Made by a program: the position numbers and the translations under genes
The notes under the pieces: generated by a model
Database searches by the model: none
Seen by the model: the letters and a program-made list of their open reading frames with translations, nothing else
Told to the model about the DNA's origin: nothing
Part shown: positions 1-5,925 of the stretch, piece after piece
Layout: each line of letters begins with the position of its first letter
Numbering within the stretch: position 1 is the first letter of the stretch
Assembly: GCA_946886275.1 (NCBI GenBank)
Contig: CAMPIH010000124.1
Span: forward strand, 1 to 6,954
DNA from: an uncultured Sphingosinicella sp.
GTDB taxonomy: Bacteria > Pseudomonadota > Alphaproteobacteria > Sphingomonadales > Sphingomonadaceae
Reading direction: 5' to 3'
Length of the DNA stretch: 6,954 bases

Positions 1-476
1 CGATCGAAGCGGGTCAGCGCCCGCTCCTGGAACTGCTCGCGGGTGATGAAGCCCTGCTCGCCGAACAGTCGGCCGGCGCGCATGGCGTGGGCGCGGTGAG
101 CATTGCGCATGAAGCGCCCGCCGCGGCGCTCGCCGCGCTCGGCCCGGCGCTCGCTGCGCCGCTCGCGAAGCTGAGCTCGCGCCTGCTCGAACTCGGCCCG
201 GGTCAAATTGCCGTTGCGATCGAGATCGAGCCGGTCGAAGGCACGCTCGGCGCGTCGCGCCCGGCGCTGAGCCCGAGCCTGCCGAGCCTCCTCGGCGGTC
301 AACCGGCCATCATCGTCGAGATCGAGGCGATCGAACCGCTGGAGCGTGCGCTCGATCAGCTGCTGGCGGTCGAGATCGGCGCCACGCTCGCCTCTCGGGC
401 CCTCGGCGGGCTGGGCAAGAGCCAAGCCGGAAACGGCGAGAAGGCCAAGGCCCGCGAGGATGGTAAACTTCTTCAT
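1..476 (-). CDS. Exported EF-hand (calcium-binding) protein, C-terminus cut by window edge
   Basis: An open frame runs from ATG at 476-474 to the left edge with no stop (158 complete codons), so the gene is partial at its 3' end. The start is supported by GGAG six bases upstream. Residues 1-21 form a Sec signal peptide (MKK, hydrophobic core, LALA before QP), so the product is probably periplasmic. Two canonical 12-residue EF-hand loops are visible: D52-L-D-D-D-G-R-L-T-A-E-E63 and D84-L-D-R-N-G-N-L-T-R-A-E95, each preceded by FDRL. A degenerate hand follows around residues 138-149 (GEQGFITREQF). A third FDR begins exactly at the window edge, suggesting another loop beyond it. Unlike acidic calmodulins, the linkers are strongly Arg-rich (about 66-77 and 102-121). 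Calcium binding follows from the family; the cellular role is unknown. A 103-base gap with a tandem repeat separates it from the upstream receptor gene, so it probably has its own promoter. Confidence 0.88.
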   Translation of the reverse strand, partial: MKKFTILAGLGLLAVSGLALAQPAEGPRGERGADLDRQQLIERTLQRFDRLDLDDDGRLTAEEARQARAQRRARRAERAFDRLDLDRNGNLTRAEFEQARAQLRERRSERRAERGERRGGRFMRNAHRAHAMRAGRLFGEQGFITREQFQERALTRFD

Positions 477-559
477 GATGAACTCCGCTCTCGTCTGGAA
501 CCAGATACAGCTCCAGATCCCACGCTTTTGTCCCCGGACTTTGTCAGCCGCGGCATGAA

Positions 560-579
560 CTTGTCGCAACCTGTCGCAA
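560..579 (-). promoter_or_regulatory. Tandem 10-bp direct repeat, candidate response-regulator site upstream of the EF-hand gene
   Basis: Read on the minus strand, TTGCGACAGG is followed directly by TTGCGACAAG (9 of 10 identical). The pair begins immediately after the receptor stop codon and lies about 84 bases upstream of the EF-hand start. A GACA core recurs in phase 20 bases further on (GGCTGACAAA, 540-549). Direct repeats with one-helical-turn spacing are the usual target of OmpR/PhoB-family response regulators. Assignment to such a regulator is inference, and which one is unknown. Confidence 0.45.
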
Positions 580-2730
580 TCAGAAGCTGATTCGGCCGCT
601 CAGCCTGAGGTCACGTCCCGCGAGCGGCACGAAATCCTTGGTGAAGGACGCATGGCGGCGGGCCTCGACATCGAACAGATTGTTCGCGGCGAGGATCAGG
701 CTCGTCGGATTGCTTCGGCCCCAGGGACGCCAGGTCACCGAGAAATTGACGAGCGTGAAGGCGGCGGTCGGGGTTTCGAGCGCGGCGACACGGTCCTGGG
801 CGAAGACATGCTCCACTTCGCCGCGGGCGTCGAAATTCGCCGACTCGCCTTCGATCGCGGCGAGCACCCGCAAGGGTGGGATTCGCGGCACAGGTCCGCC
901 GCCGTCGGAAATCGCCGCCTCGACATAATCGGCGACCCCGTCGAAGCTGAGTTTCCACGGCCCCAACTGGCCGAGCCCGACCTTGGCTCCCAGCTCGACG
1001 CCCCAGTAAGTGGCGTCGGTCTGGAAATATTGGAAGATGGGAAGCCCATCCTCCTCCTCTCCGGTCGCGGCTTGGAAGATGTAATCGGAGAAGCGATTGC
1101 CGAACAAAGTGGCGGTCAGCTGAAGGTCCGGAAGCTGGGCCCGGGCGTAGATCTCGCCGCCCAGACTTCGTTCCTTATCGAGGTCCGGATTGCCGCGCTC
1201 GAACGCCTGGGTCGCAACGTGCGGACCGTTGGAGAACAGCTCCTCCGCCGACGGCGCGCGCTCGGATCGGGAGACATTGGCGCCCAGCTTCACCAACGGC
1301 GAGATTTCGTAGGAGGCGCCGGCGGCCAGCGAAAAGGCATTGAAGCTGCGGTCGATGCCGACGCTCGAGGCGCCGACGGTCGCATGCTCGAACCGCGCGG
1401 CACCCTCGAGCTCGACCCGGCCGAGCTGAACTTCCTGAAGGGCGAAGATTCCGAGCTGGCTGGTGTCGTTGGGCGGAACGAAGGCCTCGGCGCCGATCGC
1501 TTCGAAATCGCGGACGAAGAACTGGCCGCCGACGACACCGCGCCACCCGCCGCGATCGGCCTGGACCGCTTCGACCCGGCCTTCCATGCCCTGGGTGCGG
1601 AAGATCGTGCCGACTTCGGCCCCCTCGAACTCGGTATGCTCGTAATCGGCGGCGGCGAGACGAACCCGGAGCGTCTCGAACAGGCCGCCAAGCTGGACCT
1701 CGCCGCGGAGATCGGCCCGATATTGCCTGAGGTCGATGGCGACGTCGGCGGGGACTTCCTCGCCTTCTTCCCCCTCATGCCCCTCTTCGCCTTCCTCCTC
1801 TTCATGGTGGTGACCGACTCCGGGGCGGGCGGGCACGCCGTAGCGGCTGTCGAACAGACTCAGCGAGAGACCGAGATTGCCGCCGTCGCGGATCAAGGCT
1901 GCACCCAGGCCGGCCGTCCAGGTCCGAGTGAAGCTGTTCGGCAGGCGCCCCTCGAGTGCGGCGAATCCTCGCGCCTCCTCGGCTTCCTCGAGATGGCCTT
2001 CCGCTTCTTCTTCCTCAGCCCGGGCCAGCTCCTCTTCGCGAAGCGTCGGCGAAAGGACGAATCCGCCGATCCGCAGGTCGTCGCTCTGGCGATAGCTGCC
2101 GTCGGCATGGAGGACGAAGCCGTTGCCGCCGATCTCCATGTCGACTCCGCCGCCGAGGCTGAACTCGTCGGCGGCCGAGCCATAGCTGCCGATGGCGTCG
2201 ATATGGACGTCGTCGGGCGGGACCCGGCGCGGGATCCGGCGGTCGAAGACATTGACGGCGCCGCCGATCGCCTGGCTTCCGAACAGCAGCACCGCCGGAC
2301 CATGGAGGACCTCGATCCGGTCGGAGGTGATCGGATCGATCGTCACGGCATGATCGGCGGACGTGTTGGAGACGTCGATCGAACCGATTCCGTCGACGAG
2401 CACGCGCACTCGTTCCCCCTGGAAACCTCGAAGGACCGGGCGGGAGGCGCCCGGACCGAACGAGGTCGCGGAAACGCCGGGAAGCCGGGTCAATGTCTCG
2501 CCGAGCTGGGGCCGCATGTCGCGAACCAGCTCGCTTCCGCTCAAAGTCGCAGTGCCGGCAAGCAAGTTGAGATCGCGCACGAACGGCGCGGTGATGACGA
2601 TCGCTTCCTCGGTTTCCTGATGGAAATGATCCTGCGCCTCAGCCGGCTCTTCGGCTGGCGCAGGCGGCTGGGCCGCGGCGGGAAAGGCCGCGATCACACT
2701 GGCGGCGAGCAACAAGGCGCGCTTCTTCAC
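580..2730 (-). CDS. TonB-dependent outer-membrane receptor, ZnuD-like (probable zinc/transition-metal uptake)
   Basis: 716 residues, a normal length for a TonB-dependent receptor. The start is GTG (2730-2728) with GGAG six bases upstream. Residues 1-20 are a signal peptide ending AAA. A TonB-box-like EAIVITA lies at 42-48. The plug domain is at about 55-165, with LPGVSA (83-88), RPVLRGF (97-103), VLVDG (110-114) and IEVLHGPAVLLFG (139-151). A 22-strand barrel would follow, with the typical RAPSAEELF segment (491-499), NNLFD (683-687) and a terminal Phe for outer-membrane assembly. Three Glu/His-rich stretches stand out: residues 27-42 (DHFHQ), 230-252, and 304-325 (GVGHHHEEEEGEEGHEGEE), the last after SRYGVPARP. 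Such His/acidic loops occur in ZnuD-type zinc receptors, and a Zur-like dyad precedes the gene. Function is therefore energised import of Zn2+ or a related metal across the outer membrane. Copper or nickel, or a metal chelate, remain possible. TonB-dependent receptor is near certain; the substrate is inferred. Confidence 0.95.
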   Translation of the reverse strand: MKKRALLLAASVIAAFPAAAQPPAPAEEPAEAQDHFHQETEEAIVITAPFVRDLNLLAGTATLSGSELVRDMRPQLGETLTRLPGVSATSFGPGASRPVLRGFQGERVRVLVDGIGSIDVSNTSADHAVTIDPITSDRIEVLHGPAVLLFGSQAIGGAVNVFDRRIPRRVPPDDVHIDAIGSYGSAADEFSLGGGVDMEIGGNGFVLHADGSYRQSDDLRIGGFVLSPTLREEELARAEEEEAEGHLEEAEEARGFAALEGRLPNSFTRTWTAGLGAALIRDGGNLGLSLSLFDSRYGVPARPGVGHHHEEEEGEEGHEGEEGEEVPADVAIDLRQYRADLRGEVQLGGLFETLRVRLAAADYEHTEFEGAEVGTIFRTQGMEGRVEAVQADRGGWRGVVGGQFFVRDFEAIGAEAFVPPNDTSQLGIFALQEVQLGRVELEGAARFEHATVGASSVGIDRSFNAFSLAAGASYEISPLVKLGANVSRSERAPSAEELFSNGPHVATQAFERGNPDLDKERSLGGEIYARAQLPDLQLTATLFGNRFSDYIFQAATGEEEDGLPIFQYFQTDATYWGVELGAKVGLGQLGPWKLSFDGVADYVEAAISDGGGPVPRIPPLRVLAAIEGESANFDARGEVEHVFAQDRVAALETPTAAFTLVNFSVTWRPWGRSNPTSLILAANNLFDVEARRHASFTKDFVPLAGRDLRLSGRISF

Positions 2731-2772
2731 AATCTACTCCGAAGTTCGAATCCAGCCCCCTGGAGATGGCGC

Positions 2773-2785
2773 GATACGTTATATC
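2773..2785 (-). promoter_or_regulatory. GTTATA-type dyad, candidate Zur operator over the receptor -10 region
   Basis: GATACGTTATATC has perfect GATA/TATC arms and contains the AT-rich GTTATA core typical of many Zur boxes, in an otherwise GC-rich region. On the minus strand the same bases give TATAAC (2783-2778), a plausible -10 element about 48 bases upstream of the GTG start. No convincing -35 lies 16-18 bases further up. An adjoining imperfect dyad, CACAATTGGTG, occupies 2785-2795. Repression by zinc-loaded Zur would suit the predicted receptor, but the match is by eye and the central bases are not symmetric. Confidence 0.35.
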
Positions 2786-2806
2786 ACAATTGGTGTAGAC
2801 TCATTT

Positions 2807-2819
2807 CGGATTCGATCCG
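2807..2819. repeat. Short inverted repeat in the divergent intergenic region
   Basis: CGGAT-TCG-ATCCG is a perfect 5-bp-arm dyad with a 3-base centre. It lies between the receptor -10 region and the rightward promoter. It could be an operator for either divergent gene. Dyads this short arise by chance in GC-rich DNA, so the call is only that the symmetry exists. Confidence 0.3.
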
Positions 2820-2861
2820 CCGCGCCCTGCCAACGGCTCGTCTCTCCCAAGCAAGATTAAG

Positions 2862-2889
2862 CTGACAGCAAGCGCATCCCGGCTATGAT
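2862..2889 (+). promoter_or_regulatory. Sigma-70-type promoter for the serine hydrolase gene
   Basis: CTGACA (2862-2867, 5 of 6 to TTGACA) is separated by 16 bases from TATGAT (2884-2889, 5 of 6 to TATAAT). Transcription would start near 2896, giving a leader of about 38 bases before the ATG at 2934. It is the best housekeeping-type promoter match in the window and is oriented correctly. Confidence 0.6.
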
Positions 2890-2933
2890 TCAAATCCTTG
2901 GGGCAGAAGGCGTTAGCAATGGGGAGCGGGTGA

Positions 2934-4139
2934 ATGGGCGTATTCGGGGCGGGATTCGAAAGCAGAGCACGTTTTGCCGTGCTCGTGCCGGCGCTTTTGC
3001 TCTCTGGATGCATCCCCCAGGCGCATTCGGCCGCCTCGCCTTCGGAATCCCAGTTTGCGAGCCTGGTCGCCCAGTCCCGGACGCCGCGACAGCGGCCGGT
3101 TCAGCAACGACCGGCGCAGCAGCGGCCTGTCCAGGCGCCGGCCGCGGCGGCCGTCCCGCAGATCGCGCCCGAAACCCTGGCGGCGCAGCGATCCTTGGCT
3201 GAGCGGATCGAGCAGCTGGCGCGGAATTTCGACGGCGAGGTCGGGATCGCCGTTCGCGACGTCGACACCGGCTGGACGACGAGCTGGAACGGCACCCGCT
3301 ATTTCCCCCAGCAGAGCGTCAGCAAGTTCTGGGTGGCGATCAACACGCTCCAGGCCGTCGACGCCGGCCAGATCGACCTTTCCGAGCAGGTCACCCTCCG
3401 GCGCCAGGATCTCACGCTTTTCCATCAGCCGATCGCTCAGCAGATCGACGAGGACGGCTTCACGACGACTCTGGAAGACCTATTGTTCCGGGCCATGACC
3501 CGAAGCGACAATACGGCGAACGACTTCCTCCTTCGCCGAAGCGGCGGACCTGAATCGGTCAGGGCGCTGTTCCAGCGCCATGCAATCCAGGGTGTCCGGT
3601 TCGGTCCCGGCGAGCGAGTCATGCAGACTCAGATTGCGGGCCTGCAGTGGAGCCCGGCTTATTCCACCGGCAACGCCTTCTACCGGGCCCGTGCCAACGT
3701 GCCGATCGATCGCCGGCGCGAGCTGTTCAATCAATATGTCGCCGATCCGGTCGACGGCGCCACCCCGGAGGGCCTCGTCGCCGGGCTCGCCCGCCTCCGC
3801 CGCGGCGAGCTTCTCTCGCCGCGCTCCACCGAACGCCTGCTGTCGATCATGTCGCGGACCCGGACCGGTCCCCAGCGCCTGACCGGCGGCCTCGCCGAGG
3901 GCTGGCGGATCGCCCACAAGACCGGCACCGGCCAGGTCCTGGGTTCGACCCAGACCGGCTATAACGATATCGGCATCATCACCTCGCCCGACGGACGCCA
4001 TTATGCGCTCGCGGTGATGATCGGCCGGACGGCCACGCCGCTCTCGACCCGGATGGCGCTGATGCAGAACGTCACCCGCGCCGCGATCGCCTATCATGAG
4101 AGCCAGAGATCGGGCGGCACTTCCAATATCGCCCGTTAG
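2934..4139 (+). CDS. Lipoprotein serine hydrolase of the class A beta-lactamase fold
   Basis: 401 residues. The ATG is fixed by an in-frame TGA immediately before it (2931-2933) and by GGGGAG seven bases upstream. The N-terminus is a lipoprotein signal with lipobox LSGC (Cys26). Ile at +2 means no inner-membrane Asp signal, so outer-membrane anchoring is likely. A low-complexity linker holds three tandem QRPVQ-type pentapeptides (53-67) and an Ala/Pro run. The catalytic domain (about 85-390) shows S128-V-S-K131 (SxxK), S191-D-N193 (SDN) and K329-T-G331 (KTG). Glu227 lies 36 residues after Ser191, the same spacing as Ser130 to Glu166 in TEM, and the flanking GGP aligns. The usual Asn170 is Gln231 here. 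The Glu-to-KTG interval is about 102 residues against 68 in TEM, an insertion of some 34. The fold and acyl-serine chemistry are secure. Whether it hydrolyses beta-lactams, or acts on another envelope substrate, cannot be told from sequence. It is divergent from the TonB receptor, with its own promoter. Confidence 0.9.
   Translation: MGVFGAGFESRARFAVLVPALLLSGCIPQAHSAASPSESQFASLVAQSRTPRQRPVQQRPAQQRPVQAPAAAAVPQIAPETLAAQRSLAERIEQLARNFDGEVGIAVRDVDTGWTTSWNGTRYFPQQSVSKFWVAINTLQAVDAGQIDLSEQVTLRRQDLTLFHQPIAQQIDEDGFTTTLEDLLFRAMTRSDNTANDFLLRRSGGPESVRALFQRHAIQGVRFGPGERVMQTQIAGLQWSPAYSTGNAFYRARANVPIDRRRELFNQYVADPVDGATPEGLVAGLARLRRGELLSPRSTERLLSIMSRTRTGPQRLTGGLAEGWRIAHKTGTGQVLGSTQTGYNDIGIITSPDGRHYALAVMIGRTATPLSTRMALMQNVTRAAIAYHESQRSGGTSNIAR
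3090..3134 (+). repeat. Three tandem 15-bp units coding QRPVQ / QRPAQ / QRPVQ
   Basis: Within the lipoprotein gene, residues 53-67 are three consecutive pentapeptides, QRPVQ-QRPAQ-QRPVQ. Codon use differs between the copies (CAGCGGCCG, CAACGACCG, CAGCGGCCT), so the repeat is old or kept at protein level, not a fresh slippage event. It forms part of a flexible, basic, proline-rich tether between the lipidated Cys26 and the hydrolase domain. Confidence 0.75.
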
Positions 4140-4148
4140 ACGGGGAAC

Positions 4149-4178
4149 CGGCCCTCTGCTTGGCCATTTGCCGGGCCG
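4149..4178 (+). terminator. Weak hairpin after the serine hydrolase gene
   Basis: CGGCCC (4149-4154) can pair with GGGCCG (4173-4178). An inner GGC/GCC stem (4162-4164 with 4170-4172) closes a 5-base loop, with a 7-base bulge on the 5' side. It begins ten bases after the TAG stop. No T-tract follows, so this is a possible factor-dependent or attenuating structure and not a classic intrinsic terminator. Confidence 0.25.
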
Positions 4179-4200
4179 TTGGTGATTCCACCCAGCGTCG

Positions 4201-4214
4201 ATCCTCTATAGGAT
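4201..4214 (+). promoter_or_regulatory. Palindrome ATCCT-N4-AGGAT at the TetR gene start, candidate autoregulatory operator
   Basis: Perfect 5-bp arms (4201-4205 and 4210-4214) flank CTAT. The right arm contains the AGGA Shine-Dalgarno, and the site ends six bases before the ATG at 4221. TATAGG at 4207-4212 could also serve as a -10. TetR-family proteins commonly bind palindromes overlapping their own promoter, so this is a natural operator candidate. As RNA the same bases could fold and mask the ribosome-binding site. Binding is inferred. Confidence 0.4.
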
Positions 4215-4220
4215 GCGCCG

Positions 4221-4811
4221 ATGGCGAGGCCGCAATCCCCCGATTATGACAAGAGGCGCGACGCGATCCTCGCCGCCGCGGCCCGGCTCTATGCCCGGCG
4301 CGGTTTCCAGGGCGCTTCGGTCGCCGATCTCGCGTCGGCCTGCAGCACGTCCAAGTCGCTCATCTACCATTATTTCCCGTCGAAGGACGACACCCTTCAC
4401 GCGGTGATGGCGGCCCATCTCGACGATCTCGTCGACGCCGCCGATGAAGCCATGCAGGCGGGAAACGCCGAGGAACGTCTGCGCGCCCTCACCCTGGCCT
4501 TCATGAGGCTCTATGCAGGCGCCCGCGACAGCCACAAGGTGCTTCTCAACGAGCTCGACAATCTGCCGCCCCGGCAGCGCGCCGAGGTCGTCGCGAAGCA
4601 GCGCCGGATCATCGCCGTCGTCGAAACCTTGATCCGCGAGATCAGGCCCGATCTCAACCCGCTCACCTTGCCTTTGACGATGCTGTTCTTCGGAATGATC
4701 AACTGGACCCACACCTGGCTCCGGCCCCAGGGTCCGATCAGCGCCGAGGCGATCGCCGACCTCGCCGTGAACCTGATGCTCGACGGCCTGAAGGACGTCG
4801 AGGCCGAATAG
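4221..4811 (+). CDS. TetR/AcrR-family transcriptional regulator, possible phenylacetate (PaaR-like) repressor
   Basis: 196 residues, typical for the family. The start is certain: an in-frame TAG lies at 4209-4211 and no other start codon occurs before ATG 4221; AGGA sits seven bases upstream. The N-terminal DNA-binding domain spans about 11-57: helix 1 (RRDAILAAAARLYARRGF), then the helix-turn-helix S33-VADLASACSTSKSLIYHYF52, ending in the family hallmark YHYFPSKDDTL. The C-terminal ligand domain (about 75-190) ends in LFFGMINWTHTWLRP (154-168) followed by GPISAEAIADLAVNLMLDGL. This resembles regulators that respond to CoA thioesters (KstR2/PaaR-type C-terminal domain). It converges on paaE with 30 bases between stops, so it is well placed to control the paa genes, probably being relieved by phenylacetyl-CoA. 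That link is inference from neighbourhood and C-terminal resemblance; the family call is firm. Confidence 0.93.
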   Translation: MARPQSPDYDKRRDAILAAAARLYARRGFQGASVADLASACSTSKSLIYHYFPSKDDTLHAVMAAHLDDLVDAADEAMQAGNAEERLRALTLAFMRLYAGARDSHKVLLNELDNLPPRQRAEVVAKQRRIIAVVETLIREIRPDLNPLTLPLTMLFFGMINWTHTWLRPQGPISAEAIADLAVNLMLDGLKDVEAE

Positions 4812-4820
4812 CCAATCCAA

Positions 4821-4835
4821 GCCGGTCCTGCCGGC
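4821..4835. terminator. Small hairpin between the convergent TetR and paaE stops
   Basis: GCCGG (4821-4825) and CCGGC (4831-4835) form a 5-bp stem with loop TCCTG in the 30-base gap separating the two convergent genes. It is symmetric, so it could act on both strands, but it is short and lacks T-runs. It may just be GC-rich chance. Confidence 0.25.
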
Positions 4836-4841
4836 GGCGGC

Positions 4842-5918
4842 TCATGCGTCGTAATCCAGCTCGACGCTGTCGCTCTTCGGGACCGACTGGCAGGTAAGGA
4901 CATAGCCCGAAGCGACCTCTTCGTCGGTCAACCCGTAGCGGGCGGCCATGTCGACCTCGCCGCTGACGATCTTCGCCCGGCAGGTGGCGCAGACCCCGGC
5001 CTTGCAGGCAAACGGGGCGGGAAGGCCGGCAAGCCTGGCGCTGTCGAGGATGTTCCCGGCTTCGGCGCTGAAACTTATCCGTCGCTTGCGGCCGTCGAGA
5101 GTGACGGTCAGGCTGGCCCCTTCCGCACCCTTCGACATCTCCTCGAGCTGGGCCTGGAGCGCCTCGACCGGGCGATCGGCGGTGAAACGCTCGAGATGGA
5201 TCTTCTCGCGGCCGATCCCCCGGGCGACGAGGGCGTCCTCGACGGCGTCCATCATCGGGCCTGGACCACAGATGAAGAACGCCGCCACGTCCGCCGGATC
5301 GATCAAATAGGTCAGGATGTCCTCGCATTTCGATCGATCGAGCATGCCGTTGAACAGCTCGATATCCTCTGCCTCTTCCGCAAGGAAATGATGGACTTGC
5401 AGGCGGTCCATGAAACAATTCTTCAACTTCGCCAGGGCTTCGAGGAAGATGACGGACTGGCTGTCGCGGTTGCCGTAGAACAGGGTGAAGCGGCTGTCCG
5501 GCTCGGTCAGCAAGGCGGTCCGGAGAAGCGAAATGACGGGCGTGATCCCGGATCCTCCGGCGAAGCCGACATAATGGTTTGCCGCGTCGGGCGAGAAGTC
5601 CCAGGTGAAGCTGCCGTGAGGCGGCATGACCTCGATCGTGTCACCGACGCGCAGATTGTCGTTGGCCCAGTTGGAAAAGAGGCCTCCGGCGATCCTTTTC
5701 ACCGTCACCATCACCTCGCCGTCCTGGGGAGCGACGCAGAGCGAATAGTTGCGCCGCACTTCCTCTCCGCCGATCCGTGCCTTCAGGGTGAGATGCTGTC
5801 CGGGCTTGAAGACGAAAGTCTCGCGAAGCGCGTCGGGCACGGCGAAGCGGATCGATTTCGCCTCGGCGGTCTCGTCGACGATCTCGGCGATCGGGAGCCT
5901 GTGAAAACTGACGCTCAT
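4842..5918 (-). CDS. paaE: 1,2-phenylacetyl-CoA epoxidase reductase subunit PaaE
   Basis: 358 residues, matching the usual PaaE length. It passes electrons from NAD(P)H through FAD and a [2Fe-2S] cluster to the diiron oxygenase PaaA, which epoxidises the ring of phenylacetyl-CoA in aerobic phenylacetate breakdown; it acts in the cytosol. Domain order is as expected: an FAD-binding barrel (about 1-105) with R56-N-Y-S59; a nucleotide-binding domain (about 112-245) with GGSGITP (121-127) and CGPGPMM (217-223); and a C-terminal plant-type ferredoxin (about 268-358) with cluster ligands C305-x4-C310-x2-C313-x29-C343. All cofactor motifs are intact. The start ATG (5918-5916) lies seven bases after the paaD stop with only a weak GAG-type ribosome site, consistent with translational coupling. 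It is the last gene of the leftward paa run and converges with the TetR gene. Confidence 0.96.
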   Translation of the reverse strand: MSVSFHRLPIAEIVDETAEAKSIRFAVPDALRETFVFKPGQHLTLKARIGGEEVRRNYSLCVAPQDGEVMVTVKRIAGGLFSNWANDNLRVGDTIEVMPPHGSFTWDFSPDAANHYVGFAGGSGITPVISLLRTALLTEPDSRFTLFYGNRDSQSVIFLEALAKLKNCFMDRLQVHHFLAEEAEDIELFNGMLDRSKCEDILTYLIDPADVAAFFICGPGPMMDAVEDALVARGIGREKIHLERFTADRPVEALQAQLEEMSKGAEGASLTVTLDGRKRRISFSAEAGNILDSARLAGLPAPFACKAGVCATCRAKIVSGEVDMAARYGLTDEEVASGYVLTCQSVPKSDSVELDYDA

Positions 5919-5925
5919 CCGTGGC

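Noticed and set aside
87..590. 167-codon plus-strand open frame at the left end
   Set aside because: It is a shadow of the minus-strand EF-hand gene. The minus strand has a signal peptide, two canonical EF loops and a ribosome-binding site, and this frame crosses the intergenic repeat.
1756..1821. Possible slippage-prone microsatellite (GAG/GAA runs) as a phase-variable switch in the receptor
   Set aside because: The run mixes GAG, GAA and GGC codons without a uniform unit long enough for slippage. A trinucleotide change would keep frame, so on/off phase variation is unlikely.
2740..2765. GTTCGAATCCAGCCCCC resembles a tRNA T-loop and 3' end, hence a possible tRNA remnant or attachment site
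   Set aside because: The flanking bases do not form the five-pair T stem (only the innermost pair matches), no anticodon or D arm lies upstream, and no CCA or integrase is present.
652..2865. 737-codon open frame on the plus strand, fully antisense to the TonB receptor
   Set aside because: It is longer than the receptor frame but has no recognisable domain, and it is the usual antisense open frame of GC-rich, Glu/Asp/Arg-coded sequence. The opposite strand encodes a textbook receptor with signal peptide, plug and barrel motifs.
3480..4097. 205-codon minus-strand open frame opposite the serine hydrolase
   Set aside because: It has no domain and is Ala/Gly/Arg-rich in the manner of antisense GC-rich frames. 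The plus strand carries conserved catalytic motifs throughout this stretch.
4179..4212. Conventional sigma-70 promoter for the TetR gene using TTGGTG and TATAGG
   Set aside because: The spacer would be 22 bases, too long, and no better -35 sits 16-18 bases before TATAGG. Only the palindrome was kept.
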